This document shows, piece after piece, positions 14,988 to 22,620 of a DNA stretch of 22,741 bases. The stretch is from Longimicrobium sp. (lineage in GTDB: Bacteria > Gemmatimonadota > Gemmatimonadetes > Longimicrobiales > Longimicrobiaceae), in assembly GCF_036388275.1 (NCBI RefSeq), contig NZ_DASVSF010000095.1, forward strand, positions 1 through 22,741. Direction: 5' to 3'. The stretch's first letter is position 1. Every line of letters begins with the position of its first letter. Below the pieces are notes generated by a model. That model saw only the letters and a program-made list of their open reading frames with translations. It did no database searches and was not told the DNA's origin. Position numbers and translations under genes: made by a program.

Positions 14988-16643
14988 TCAGGTCAGGATC
15001 CCGACCACGCACGCCGTCATGAAGTTGGCCAGCGTGCCGGCGATCATCGCCCGCAGCCCCAGCCGGCTCAGGTCGCCGCGCCGCTCGGGCGCCATGCCTC
15101 CGATGCCGCCGATCTGGATGGCGATGGAGCTGAAGTTGGCGAAGCCGCACAGCGCGTACGTCGCCAGCACCACCGAGCGCGGCTGCAGCCCGGCGCCTTC
15201 CTGCAGCATGCCGCCCAGGTGCGCGTACGCCACGAACTCGTTCAGCGCCGTCTTTTCGCCCAGCAGGGTGCCAACCGCCAGCACGTCCGGGTTCGGCACG
15301 CCCATCAGCCAGGCAAAGGGGGCAAAGATCCATCCCAGCAACTTCTGGATGGTCAGGTCCATCCCGAACAGCCCCGCCGTCCCGCTGAGGATTCCGTTCA
15401 GCAGGGCCACCAGCGCGATGAACGCGATCAGCATGGCGCCCACGTTCAGGGCCAGGCTCAGCCCCTCGCTGGCGCCTCGCGCCGCGGCGTCGATCACGTT
15501 GGCATCCACCTTCTCCAGCTTGATCTTCACGTTCCCCGCGGTCACCGGCTCTTCCGTCTCGGGATACATGATCTTGGAGACGAGAATGCAGGCCGGGGCG
15601 GCCATCACCGAGGCGCTGATCAGGTGGCCGGCGATGTCGGGAAAGTAGGCCACGAGGAAGCCCACGTACGCGGCCAGCACGCCGCCCGCCACCGTGCCGA
15701 AGCCGCCCACCATCACGCAGTGCATCTCGCTCTTGGTCATGGTGCCGATGAACGGCTTCACGAGTAGCGGCGCCTCGGTCTGTCCCAGGAAGATGTTGCC
15801 GGCGGTGCTCAGGCTTTCGGCGCCGCTGATCTTCATGGTCCTCATCATCACCCACGCGAATGCCTTCACCACCGCCTGCATGACGCCCATGTGATACAGC
15901 AGCGTCATCAGCGACGAGAAGAAGATGATGGTGGGCAGCACGTTGAAGGCGAAGTACGCCCCCGCGCCCGCCCAGCCCGTGGTGGTGCCGATGGGCTCCA
16001 TGGCCGGGAACCCGGTGCCCCCGCCGCCCACCGGGATGTTGTTGAACACCAGGTTGCCGAACAGGAACTTGGCGCCTTCCACCGTATAGCCCATCAGCGC
16101 GTTGAACGCGTCGTTGGCTGCGTCGAAGAAAGCCGCGCCCCACGGCGTCTTGAGGATCAGGAGGGCGAAGATGAACTGAAGCGCCAGCCCCCACGCCACC
16201 AGCCGCCAGTCCACTCGGCGCTTGTGCACGCTCATCGCCCACGCGAGCGCGATGAACACGAGGATCCCCAGCGCGCTGGTAGCCTTCTGGATGGGCGTGC
16301 CCCGCGCGTCGGCGCGGGCCTGCCGCGCCATCTCGCCCGCGTTTCGCGCGGCGGGCGCCGAATCGGCCACGATGCCGCTTTGCGGGGTCTGCGCCCGCTG
16401 TGCCGCCTCGGGCGAGGCGAGGGGTGCCGTGGGGTCTCCCGGGTTGGCCGCGGGCGACTGCGCCTGTGGCGAGGCGGGGTTGGCCGGGCGCTCCTGCGCC
16501 CCGGCCGCGGGCTGCGCCTGCACGGGGCCCGTGCTGTCTCCCGGCTGCTGGGCGCGGGCGTACAGCCCCGCCGACAGGAGGAGCGCGGCGGCCAGCCACA
16601 GGGGCAGCAGCCACTTCAGGTGCTTCTTGCGCGTGGAAGCCAT
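14988..16643 (-). CDS. nupC: Concentrative nucleoside transporter, NupC/CNT family
   Basis: A 551-residue inner-membrane symporter that imports nucleosides using an ion gradient. Residues about 120-551 match the CNT family: GQTEAPLLV at 287-295 in the nucleoside/ion site, NEFVAYAHL at 468-476, GFANFSSIAIQIGG at 500-513, and multiple membrane helices. The N-terminus is unusual: a signal-like helix at about 10-31 (ending in ARAQQ) is followed by about 90 residues rich in Pro, Gln and Ala before the conserved part begins. Family members are usually near 400 residues, so this is an added exported extension. The ATG at 16643 begins the signal-like helix but lacks a clear ribosome site. Together with the adenosine deaminase it could supply purines. 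The rhomboid gene lies 77 bp upstream. Confidence 0.92.
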   Translation of the reverse strand: MASTRKKHLKWLLPLWLAAALLLSAGLYARAQQPGDSTGPVQAQPAAGAQERPANPASPQAQSPAANPGDPTAPLASPEAAQRAQTPQSGIVADSAPAARNAGEMARQARADARGTPIQKATSALGILVFIALAWAMSVHKRRVDWRLVAWGLALQFIFALLILKTPWGAAFFDAANDAFNALMGYTVEGAKFLFGNLVFNNIPVGGGGTGFPAMEPIGTTTGWAGAGAYFAFNVLPTIIFFSSLMTLLYHMGVMQAVVKAFAWVMMRTMKISGAESLSTAGNIFLGQTEAPLLVKPFIGTMTKSEMHCVMVGGFGTVAGGVLAAYVGFLVAYFPDIAGHLISASVMAAPACILVSKIMYPETEEPVTAGNVKIKLEKVDANVIDAAARGASEGLSLALNVGAMLIAFIALVALLNGILSGTAGLFGMDLTIQKLLGWIFAPFAWLMGVPNPDVLAVGTLLGEKTALNEFVAYAHLGGMLQEGAGLQPRSVVLATYALCGFANFSSIAIQIGGIGGMAPERRGDLSRLGLRAMIAGTLANFMTACVVGILT

Positions 16644-16720
16644 GCGTTCAGGGAGCCCGGCGTGAGCGGGGGATGGATGGGAAAACCCGACAGCGTGTGC
16701 GGAAGATCGTCATTCTACCT

Positions 16721-17485
16721 TCACCACCGCAGCGGCGCCACCTCGTCGTGTGAAAGCTGCACGCCCTCGCGCTTGGCCCTCACCAGCCGCGGGCGGTCGA
16801 AGGGCTTGATCAGCAGCAGCCCCGCCACGAAGCCGCCGATGTGCGCCCACACCGCCACGCCGCCCTCCTCCGTCGCCGGCATGCCCAGCGCGGCCATCCC
16901 CTCGAACAGCTGCAGCACGAACCACAGCAGGAGGAAGAAGAACGCGCGGATGCGGAAGAAGAAGAACGGGGGAAAGTAGGTGCGCACCCGGGCGCCGGGA
17001 TACAGAAGGATGTACGCGCCCATGATGCCGCTGATGGCCCCACTGGCGCCCACCATGGGGATCTCGCTGGCCGGGGAGAAGAACACGTGGGCGAGCGCCG
17101 CCGCGGCGCCGCAGATCAGGTAGAAGGCCAGGAAGCGCAGGTGGCCCATCGAGTCTTCGATGTTGTTCCCGAACACCCACAGGAACAGCATGTTGCCCAG
17201 GATGTGCCCCCACCCGCCGTGCATGAACATCGACGTCACCAGGGCCGACGTGCCCAGACCGGTGGTCTGGCACGCCCCGGTGATCTCGCACGGCTGCGCG
17301 CCGAACACCACCACCGATGCCTCCAGCGCCTGCATCTCTCCCGCGCCTTGGATGAGGATCCACACGAGGGTGTTGGCGATGATCAGCACCACGGTCATCC
17401 ACGGCCGCAGCTCGGTGGGGTTCTCGTCGTTCAGCGGGATCAAGGGCCAGGCTCGCAGGGGTGTGGATGGGGTGGTTTGCGCCAC
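16721..17485 (-). CDS. Rhomboid family intramembrane serine protease
   Basis: A 254-residue membrane protein expected to cleave substrates within the membrane. Six helices are visible. The family signatures are HGGWGHILGNMLFLWVFG at 89-106 (His94, Asn98), the nucleophile motif GASGAISG at 146-153 (Ser148) and the catalytic AHIGGF with His215 in the last helix. An IPLNDENPT segment at 16-24 precedes the first helix, as is usual in bacterial members. An aromatic loop (TYFPPFFFFRIRAFFF) sits between the fourth and fifth helices. The start is GTG at 17485, with no good ribosome site; the conserved N-terminus excludes the internal ATG at residue 30. Substrates are unknown. It may be co-transcribed with the transporter gene. 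Confidence 0.93.
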   Translation of the reverse strand: MAQTTPSTPLRAWPLIPLNDENPTELRPWMTVVLIIANTLVWILIQGAGEMQALEASVVVFGAQPCEITGACQTTGLGTSALVTSMFMHGGWGHILGNMLFLWVFGNNIEDSMGHLRFLAFYLICGAAAALAHVFFSPASEIPMVGASGAISGIMGAYILLYPGARVRTYFPPFFFFRIRAFFFLLLWFVLQLFEGMAALGMPATEEGGVAVWAHIGGFVAGLLLIKPFDRPRLVRAKREGVQLSHDEVAPLRW

Positions 17486-17618
17486 GGATGAATTGCGCCG
17501 CAGACGGGTGTTTCCGCAAGGGCGCCCGGCGGCTTGGGCCCCTCCCCCGGCACCGCGGGATGAACTTCAGCGTGATGAGACTGATCTCGGCGCGTCCGCC
17601 GTCGCCCCCCTCTCCCAG

Positions 17619-17649
17619 CCTCTCCCCCGTAAACTGCACGGGGGAGAGG
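17619..17649 (+). repeat. Stem-loop repeat, copy E
   Basis: Perfect 12-bp arms CCTCTCCCCCGT and ACGGGGGAGAGG enclose the loop AAACTGC (17631-17637). The arm bases differ from copy B at several places while pairing is kept. Confidence 0.82.
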
Positions 17650-17709
17650 AGTGAGTGCGGTGGCGGTTCGAGAGCTTAGGCGCATGCCCCTGGGAGCCCC
17701 CTCCCCCGA

Positions 17710-17741
17710 CCCCCGTCCCCCGCTTCGCAGGGGAGGGGGAG
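17710..17741 (+). repeat. Stem-loop repeat, copy F (degenerate)
   Basis: An imperfect hairpin built from C-rich and G-rich arms around GCTTCGC, preceded by GGCGCATGCCCCTGGG, the same flank as copy C, and followed by AGACC as in copy C. The AAACTGC loop is not kept. Confidence 0.6.
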
Positions 17742-17783
17742 ACCTGAATCGCGCTTCGGCTGGCCTGGCGCGCCACACTGGCT

Positions 17784-17814
17784 CCCTTCCCCCGCGCGGT
17801 TTGCGGGGGAAGGG
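17784..17814 (-). repeat. Stem-loop repeat, copy G (inverted)
   Basis: Perfect 12-bp arms CCCTTCCCCCGC and GCGGGGGAAGGG enclose GCGGTTT, the near-complement of AAACTGC. The following TGGGGATGGGGGGCGCC is the inverted left flank of copy B, showing that this copy is reversed and that the unit is longer than the hairpin. Confidence 0.82.
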
Positions 17815-18060
17815 CTGGGGATGGGGGGCGCCGGCCCGAGCACCGGGATTCGTCGACGTGCCCCAGAACCCGACGTGCACCCCCTCACAGACGGAACCCG
17901 GCAGGCCCTGAGGGATACGCATCGGCAGCCTGACGATCTCGCCGCCCGCAGGCCCAGGCGCTAGTTTCCGGCGTATGCGCACGGCCGGACCGGCGCTTGC
18001 ACGCGGCCCGCGCACAAACCCGACGTTCATCGACCGATGCAGATCCGTCCGTACACGGAT

Positions 18061-18624
18061 ATGACCATACGCTTCTTCCTGCACTCGCTGGCTGCCGCGG
18101 CGCTGGCGCTCTCGCCCGCGCACGTCGCCGCGCAGGACCCGCAGCCCACGGACTCGGTGCGGCCGCTGGCCCCTCGTGCCGGGCAGGTGGTGCGGCCGGT
18201 GCAGCCGGATACCGCGCCTCCGCGCATTTCGCCGCGCGGCGCTTTCGTGCGGTCGCTGGTGCTTCCGGGATGGGGACAGTCGGAACTGGGCGCGCCCGGC
18301 CGCGGCGCCGAGTACTTCTTTTTGGAGGCGGGGAGCCTCTGGATGTGGTACACGGCCGACCAGAAGCTCGACGAGGCGCGCGAGCGGCAGGCCATCCTCC
18401 GCGACCTGGGCCAGCTGGCGCCCGACGCGCGCACCCCGCTGGTGCGCGACCGCGAGAACCAGCGCGAAGACTGGATCACGCTGTCCGTCTTTTGGCTGTT
18501 CTTTTCCGGCGCCGACGCCTTTGTCGCCGCGCACCTGCAGGACTTCGACGTCCACGTGAACGCGGTTCCGCGGCCCAACGGCGGCGGCACCGAGCTGCGC
18601 GCCACCGTTCCCGTCGGCCCGTGA
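18061..18624 (+). CDS. DUF5683-like exported membrane protein
   Basis: A 187-residue protein with a signal peptide (MTIRFFLHSLAAAALAL, cleavage near HVAAQ) and a Pro-rich linker. The RSLVLPGWGQSELGAPGRGAEYF segment is typical of DUF5683-type proteins (pattern LPGWGQ-x-G-x-P-x-G). Two hydrophobic stretches, one from GAEYFFLEAGSLWMWY and one at ITLSVFWLFFSGADAFVAAHL, look like membrane helices. The frame also has an ATG at 18037, which would add eight residues; 18061 is chosen because it gives a compact signal peptide. Neither ATG has a good ribosome site. The 3' end overlaps murI by GTGA, so translation is probably coupled. Function is unknown. Confidence 0.75.
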   Translation: MTIRFFLHSLAAAALALSPAHVAAQDPQPTDSVRPLAPRAGQVVRPVQPDTAPPRISPRGAFVRSLVLPGWGQSELGAPGRGAEYFFLEAGSLWMWYTADQKLDEARERQAILRDLGQLAPDARTPLVRDRENQREDWITLSVFWLFFSGADAFVAAHLQDFDVHVNAVPRPNGGGTELRATVPVGP

Positions 18625-19403
18625 CCGCGCCCGTCGGCATCTTCGATTCGGGGGTGGGCGGGCTGAGCGTGGCGCGCGAAATCCGCCGCGAGCTCCCGTC
18701 CGAGCACCTGCTGTACGTGGCGGATACGGCGTACGTCCCCTACGGCGACCGCTCGGAGGACGAGGTGCGCGAGCGGACGCTGCGCATCGGCGAGTGGATG
18801 CAGGGGCAGGGGGCCAAGGTGTTCGTTGTCGCCTGCAACACCGCGTCCGGCGCGGCGCTCGAGGCCCTGCGCGAGCGGCTGACCATCCCCGTCATCGGAC
18901 TGGAGCCGGCCATCAAGCCAGCGGTGCGCGATTCCCCCAGCGGCCGGGTGGGGGTGATGGCGACCACCGGCACCTGCGGCTCCGCGCGTCTGCAGCGCCT
19001 GGTGGACAACTACGGGAACGGCGCCACCGTCGTCCGGCAGCCCTGCCCGGGGCTGGCCGACATGGTGGAGGACGGAGTGCTCGCCGGCCCGGAGCTGGAT
19101 GCACGCATGGCGGAATACGTGGCCCCGCTCCGCGCGGCGGACGTGGACACCGTCGTGCTGGGGTGCACGCACTATGTGTTCGTGCGGGAGGCCATCCAGA
19201 AGGCGCTTCCGGGCGTGAAGCTGCTGGACAGCAGCACGGCCATCGCGCGGCGCACGCGGCAGATCCTGGAAGAGGCGAACTCGCTCGCCTCCGACGGCCC
19301 CGGCTCCGTCCGAATCTTTACGACGGCGGACCCGGCCGGGGCGGAGCGCATCGTCCACCGCCTTTGGGGCGAGCCGGAAGCCGTCCAACGGGTGGAAATC
19401 TGA
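18621..19403 (+). CDS. murI: Glutamate racemase
   Basis: A 260-residue cytoplasmic, cofactor-independent racemase that supplies D-glutamate for peptidoglycan. Hallmarks are present: GIFDSGVGGLSV at 6-17 with Asp9, YVPYGDR at 38-44, VACNTASGAA at 70-79 with catalytic Cys72, and LGCTHY at 180-185 with catalytic Cys182 followed by His184. Length is typical. The frame is open far upstream, but the GTG at 18621 gives the exact family N-terminus and overlaps the preceding stop as GTGA. The next gene starts one base after its stop, so the three genes probably form one transcript. Confidence 0.96.
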   Translation: MTAPVGIFDSGVGGLSVAREIRRELPSEHLLYVADTAYVPYGDRSEDEVRERTLRIGEWMQGQGAKVFVVACNTASGAALEALRERLTIPVIGLEPAIKPAVRDSPSGRVGVMATTGTCGSARLQRLVDNYGNGATVVRQPCPGLADMVEDGVLAGPELDARMAEYVAPLRAADVDTVVLGCTHYVFVREAIQKALPGVKLLDSSTAIARRTRQILEEANSLASDGPGSVRIFTTADPAGAERIVHRLWGEPEAVQRVEI

Positions 19404-19404
19404 C

Positions 19405-19929
19405 GTGGCCTCCCGCTCGTCCAGCGGCCCCGGGCTGGACGCCGACGAGCGTCGCTGTGCCGAGGACGTGGAGCGGTATGGCCTGCACCTGATCCACGTG
19501 GCGCCCAACGGAGACCTCCCCGGCTGGTCCTACAGCATCGGCCTGCCGGATACGCTCCAGCATCCCGAGCTGATCGTGTTCGGGCTGCCGCGGGATACCG
19601 CGCATGCCATGCTCAACACCGCCGCGGACGAGATTCGCGCCGGCCGTCCTTTCAGCGACGGCGCCGAAACTGATGCACTGCTCGATGGCTACTCGTGCCT
19701 GGCGCGCACCGTCATGCCGATTTGGTACGAGCCACTGGTGGGCTGGGCGCGGTGGTACCACCGGTCGGACGGCTTCCAACTGCTGCAGTTGCTCTGGCCC
19801 GACCGGCAGCACCGATACCCGTGGGACCCGGACGTGATCGCCGAGGTGCGCCAGCGACAGCCGCGCCTGTTCGAGCCCGATCCGGACGTTTCGGGGATGA
19901 GACCTACTTCCGATTCATTGGGCAGGTAA
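19405..19929 (+). CDS. DUF4262 domain protein
   Basis: A 174-residue protein resembling DUF4262. The pattern of a short N-terminal helix, YGLHLIHVAPNGDLPGWSYSIGL at about 25-47 and HPELIVFGLP at 53-62 is characteristic. A central segment with two Trp-rich motifs (PIWYEPLVGWARWYHR) and QLLQLLWPDRQHRYPWD follows. No membrane helix or signal is seen. The function of the family is unknown. The start is GTG at 19405, one base after the murI stop, with murI coding sequence supplying the upstream region. A hairpin terminator follows within 5 bp of the stop. Confidence 0.85.
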   Translation: MASRSSSGPGLDADERRCAEDVERYGLHLIHVAPNGDLPGWSYSIGLPDTLQHPELIVFGLPRDTAHAMLNTAADEIRAGRPFSDGAETDALLDGYSCLARTVMPIWYEPLVGWARWYHRSDGFQLLQLLWPDRQHRYPWDPDVIAEVRQRQPRLFEPDPDVSGMRPTSDSLGR

Positions 19930-19933
19930 ACGA

Positions 19934-19962
19934 GGGCGGCCACCGGTCCAGTGGCCGCCCTT
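19934..19962 (+). terminator. Terminator of the murI cluster
   Basis: A perfect 10-bp stem GGGCGGCCAC/GTGGCCGCCC with a 7-nt loop CGGTCCA begins 5 bp past the DUF4262 stop and is followed by TTA. The T-run is very short. Confidence 0.65.
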
Positions 19963-20065
19963 AGTGTCGTACGCAACGTAAGGGATTTCCGGACTGCGGC
20001 TCTGCGGAAAAACATGAAGATTCCGTCAGGATAGCGAGTTACGGCTATGACGGATAAAGAGGTGG

Positions 20066-20527
20066 ATGAAGATGACTTCGCAGACGAGTCCGAAAGCATT
20101 CACCCGCGCCCCGGTGATCACGATGCTGGGGCGTGCGCTCCGGCTGCGGTGCCCTCACTGCGGTGGGGACCGGCTGACCGAGCGCTGGATGAAGCTGAAG
20201 CTCAAGTGTGGTGCCTGCGGGATGCGGACGGAGCGCGGCGAGGAGGACTACTTTCTGGGCGGGATGATGCTGAACATCGTCCTCGCGGAAGGCATTCTCG
20301 TCGTAGCGGCAGGCATCCTGGTGGCGGCGACCTGGCCGGACGTGCCGTGGAACCTGATGCTCGGGGTCGGCTTGGTGCTGATGACGATCGCGCCGTTCGC
20401 CTTCTACCCGCTGTCGCTGTGTCTGTGGATGGTCTGCGACCTCGCGGTCCGGCCGCTGACCGCGCACGAGTTGGAGTGGCACCGCAACAGTGCGGAGGGC
20501 CAGTTCCGGAATCAGCGCGATCGGTAG
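20066..20527 (+). CDS. DUF983 zinc-ribbon membrane protein
   Basis: A 153-residue protein of the DUF983 type. An N-terminal zinc ribbon has CPHCGG (Cys29, Cys32) and CGACG (Cys48, Cys51), followed by GEEDYFLGGMMLNIVLAEG and membrane helices at about 66-88 and 95-125, as in the family. The ATG at 20066 follows AGAGGTGG closely; an ATG two codons on (20072) has better spacing and is an equal candidate. The family is small and uncharacterised; some members lie near cytochrome oxidase genes, but no such gene is here. It stands alone between a terminator and a palindromic element. Confidence 0.85.
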   Translation: MKMTSQTSPKAFTRAPVITMLGRALRLRCPHCGGDRLTERWMKLKLKCGACGMRTERGEEDYFLGGMMLNIVLAEGILVVAAGILVAATWPDVPWNLMLGVGLVLMTIAPFAFYPLSLCLWMVCDLAVRPLTAHELEWHRNSAEGQFRNQRDR

Positions 20528-20552
20528 ACGGAGGCACTAACCGACGCCCGGA

Positions 20553-20825
20553 TGTCATCCCGATGGAGCGGCCAACCCGTCCCTGCCCGAACGCCGAACT
20601 CCGCAGCGACTGAGGGATCCGCCACACACGACGCGCTCGGTGGCATGACCGACGCGGCCCAGAACCGCGTCTCCTTCGGAGTCGTGGGATTCCGCTGAGA
20701 ACCTACCACGGAATGGTGTGTCCGCGGCGGCGGAGCGATTCGGCACAGTGTGTGGCGGATCCCTCGGTCGCTGCCTGGCTTTGGAGTGGCTGCGGGTTCG
20801 GCTTGGCCGCTCCGTCGGGATGACA
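20553..20825. mobile_element. MITE-like 273-bp palindromic element
   Basis: This non-coding element fills most of the 338-bp gap between convergent genes. The ends are 23-bp inverted repeats (20553-20575 and 20803-20825, 22 of 23 matching) beginning TGTCATCCCGA. A second inverted pair lies inside (20603-20629 and 20748-20774, 26 of 27 matching) with GAGGGATCCGCCACACAC at its core. The central 118 bp have no further clear structure, and no transposase is encoded. The layout fits a miniature inverted-repeat element or a large hairpin repeat. No convincing target duplication was identified. Confidence 0.72.
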
Positions 20826-20865
20826 ACGTCGCGTCCCCGCTCGATCGCCGGGCTTCAGCCGATCC

Positions 20866-21477
20866 TCAGATGGCGGGGGGGCGCTTCAGGGCGGGGGTGT
20901 CGCCGATGGTGGAGTAGAAGTCGCCCCAGAGGCGGGCGAGGGGGCGCAGGGCGGCGCTGTCGGCGAACATCGTGTCGGGGACGATGCGGACGTCGTCCGC
21001 CAGGTGCACGCGCAGCACCTCGCCGATCACCAGCGTGTTGGTGCTGCCTTCCAGCTCCACGATCTTGAAGACGCGGCACTCCATCACCGCGGGACAGTTG
21101 GCCACGTACGGTGCATCGACCGATTCCGCGTCGGCCGAGGGCAGCCCCGCGCGCTCGAACTCGTCAACGTCGGATGCGTACTCGCCGGCCGTCTCGTTCA
21201 TCTCCGCGAGCTGCCCCTCCGTCGCCACGTTCACGCAGAACGCGCCCGTCCGCCGGATGTTGCGCAGGGTGTCCTTGTCCTCGCCCCGCCGGCTGCCGAT
21301 GGACACCGAGACCAGGAACGGCGTCGCGGAGATCGCGGCGAAGTAGCTGAAGGGCGCCAGGTTGCGCCGTCCCTCGCCGGACCAGGTGGACACCCACGCG
21401 ATCGGCCGGGGGACGACGAGCGAGGTGAGCAGCTGGTACCGCTCGCGGCCGGTGAGCGCCGCGGTATTCCAGATCAT
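20866..21477 (-). CDS. Flavin reductase family protein
   Basis: A 203-residue protein of the flavin-reductase-like, FMN-binding split-barrel family (DIM6/NTAB group). Typical sequences are LLTSLVVPRPIAWVST at 17-31, RNLAPFSYFAAISATPFLVSVSIG at 38-61, DTLRNIRRTGAFCVNV at 69-84, and the later FKIVELEGSTNTLVIGEVL. It should bind FMN and may reduce flavin with NAD(P)H, although many members have unknown substrates. The frame is open upstream, but the ATG at 21475-21477 gives the family N-terminus and overlaps the carboxylesterase stop by 4 bp (ATGA), so it is translationally coupled. It is the last gene of a three-gene minus-strand unit. Confidence 0.9.
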   Translation of the reverse strand: MIWNTAALTGRERYQLLTSLVVPRPIAWVSTWSGEGRRNLAPFSYFAAISATPFLVSVSIGSRRGEDKDTLRNIRRTGAFCVNVATEGQLAEMNETAGEYASDVDEFERAGLPSADAESVDAPYVANCPAVMECRVFKIVELEGSTNTLVIGEVLRVHLADDVRIVPDTMFADSAALRPLARLWGDFYSTIGDTPALKRPPAI

Positions 21478-22118
21478 CCCGCCAGCCCCTGCTGGATCCA
21501 CGCCTTTACGTGCCCGACCTCGTCCGGGCTGATCCCGTGGCCCGTCGGGTAGTCGCGCGCCTCCAGGTCCGCCCCCGCCGCACGCAGGGCCGCGCGGCCC
21601 TCGATGGCCATCGCAAACGGAATCGCGGGGTCCATCGTGCCGTGGCCCCAGAAGAACCGGGTGCCGCGCACGGTATCGGGCGTGGCGGCAACGGTGGGGT
21701 GCTGCGCGAAGAACCCGCTCAGGTTCAGCACCATCGGCACGGCGCCGGGGTTTCGCAGCGCGTACGCCAGCGACATGGTGCCGCCCTGGGAAAAGCCGCC
21801 CAGCACCAGCGGCCCCGTGCGAACGGGCAGGCGCGCGGGGATTTCGCCCAGGAACTCCGCCAAGGCCTGCTGCGACGCCTCGAACGATTGGGGCTCGGGC
21901 ACGGTGCCGCCCATGAACTGGTACCACGCCCACCCCGGGCCGTATCCCCACTGCGTTCCGCTGTGTGGCGCCTCGGGCGTGACGACGATGGCGCCTGGCG
22001 CCAAGTGCGGCGCCAGCGACAGCAGGTCGAAGCGGTCCGCCCCGCGCCCGTGCAGCAGCACCACCAGCGGGGCGCCGTCCTGGACGTCCGGAGGAACCGC
22101 GGCTTCGTACTTCAGCAT
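21474..22118 (-). CDS. Carboxylesterase/phospholipase-type alpha/beta hydrolase
   Basis: A 214-residue cytoplasmic serine esterase of the bacterial carboxylesterase (phospholipase/carboxylesterase, YpfH-like) group. The motifs are LLHGRGAD at 21-28, GGFSQGG at 107-113 with Ser110, GTMDPAIPF with Asp163 and GHGIS with His194. There is no signal peptide. Length matches the family. The ATG at 22118 shares one base with the stop of the upstream gene (TGATG), and the end overlaps the flavin reductase start. Substrate is not evident; the pairing with a flavin reductase does not by itself define a pathway. Confidence 0.92.
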   Translation of the reverse strand: MLKYEAAVPPDVQDGAPLVVLLHGRGADRFDLLSLAPHLAPGAIVVTPEAPHSGTQWGYGPGWAWYQFMGGTVPEPQSFEASQQALAEFLGEIPARLPVRTGPLVLGGFSQGGTMSLAYALRNPGAVPMVLNLSGFFAQHPTVAATPDTVRGTRFFWGHGTMDPAIPFAMAIEGRAALRAAGADLEARDYPTGHGISPDEVGHVKAWIQQGLAG

Positions 22119-22540
22119 CAGCGCTCCGCGGAGGCAGAAGGCCGGCCGGAGGTGCCGAGCGGGCTGCGGCCGATCGAAATGATGCCGCCCACGATCAGCA
22201 GAAGGGTGAGCACCACCCCCGCGAGCGCCACGCCGTGCGCCTTCTTTCCATCCGGCTGCTTCTTGGCGTACGCCGACAGCGCGGGCATCAGGATGGCGGC
22301 GGCGATCATCATGGCTAGGTGCCCCATCAGCGCGCCGTACCAGATGCCGGTGAGCACCAGCCCAATCCCAAGCAGCACCTGCAGATGCAGCAATCCGGTA
22401 AACGCCGCCGCCAAGCCGCGCGAGGGTCCGGCGTACGCCCGTCCGCGAACGTAGCCCATGATCAGCACGACGATGGCGGCCACGCCGGCGAGCAGGACCA
22501 GGTAGCGCAGCCCGGAGTGGGCCTGGAAGAGAATGTTCAT
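22118..22540 (-). CDS. Small four-helix membrane protein
   Basis: A 140-residue membrane protein with four helices, starting MNILFQAHSGLRYLVLLAG. The HSGLR motif in the first helix and a His-containing second helix (LLHLQVLLGIGLVLTG) recall small cytochrome-like or uncharacterised membrane proteins that start with the same pattern, but heme binding is only a guess. The C-terminus after the last helix is short and polar. The frame extends to 22591, but the extra 17 residues are charged and Pro-rich; the ATG at 22538-22540 directly before the first helix is chosen. It begins the minus-strand unit and overlaps the carboxylesterase ATG by one base. Confidence 0.78.
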   Translation of the reverse strand: MNILFQAHSGLRYLVLLAGVAAIVVLIMGYVRGRAYAGPSRGLAAAFTGLLHLQVLLGIGLVLTGIWYGALMGHLAMMIAAAILMPALSAYAKKQPDGKKAHGVALAGVVLTLLLIVGGIISIGRSPLGTSGRPSASAER

Positions 22541-22620
22541 CGATCCGCGATGTGGATGGAAGCGCGGCCCGGACGGCCGCTCGCGGGACAATGTACGGGG
22601 ACGGGGGAAGTGCGAAAGGG

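Larger units (their letters stand above)
17486..18036. repeat. Intergenic cluster of stem-loop repeats
   Basis: This stretch between divergent genes has no credible coding sequence. It holds copies E, F and G of the stem-loop family, plus a lone C-rich half element near 17538-17553. Bases about 17840-18036, ahead of the DUF5683-like gene, show no clear promoter that I can name. Open frames across it are translations of the repeats. Confidence 0.75.

Noticed and set aside
17440..18555. A 371-residue minus-strand open frame over the repeat cluster and the DUF5683-like gene
   Set aside because: Its translation contains the repeats themselves and the antisense of a better supported coding region.
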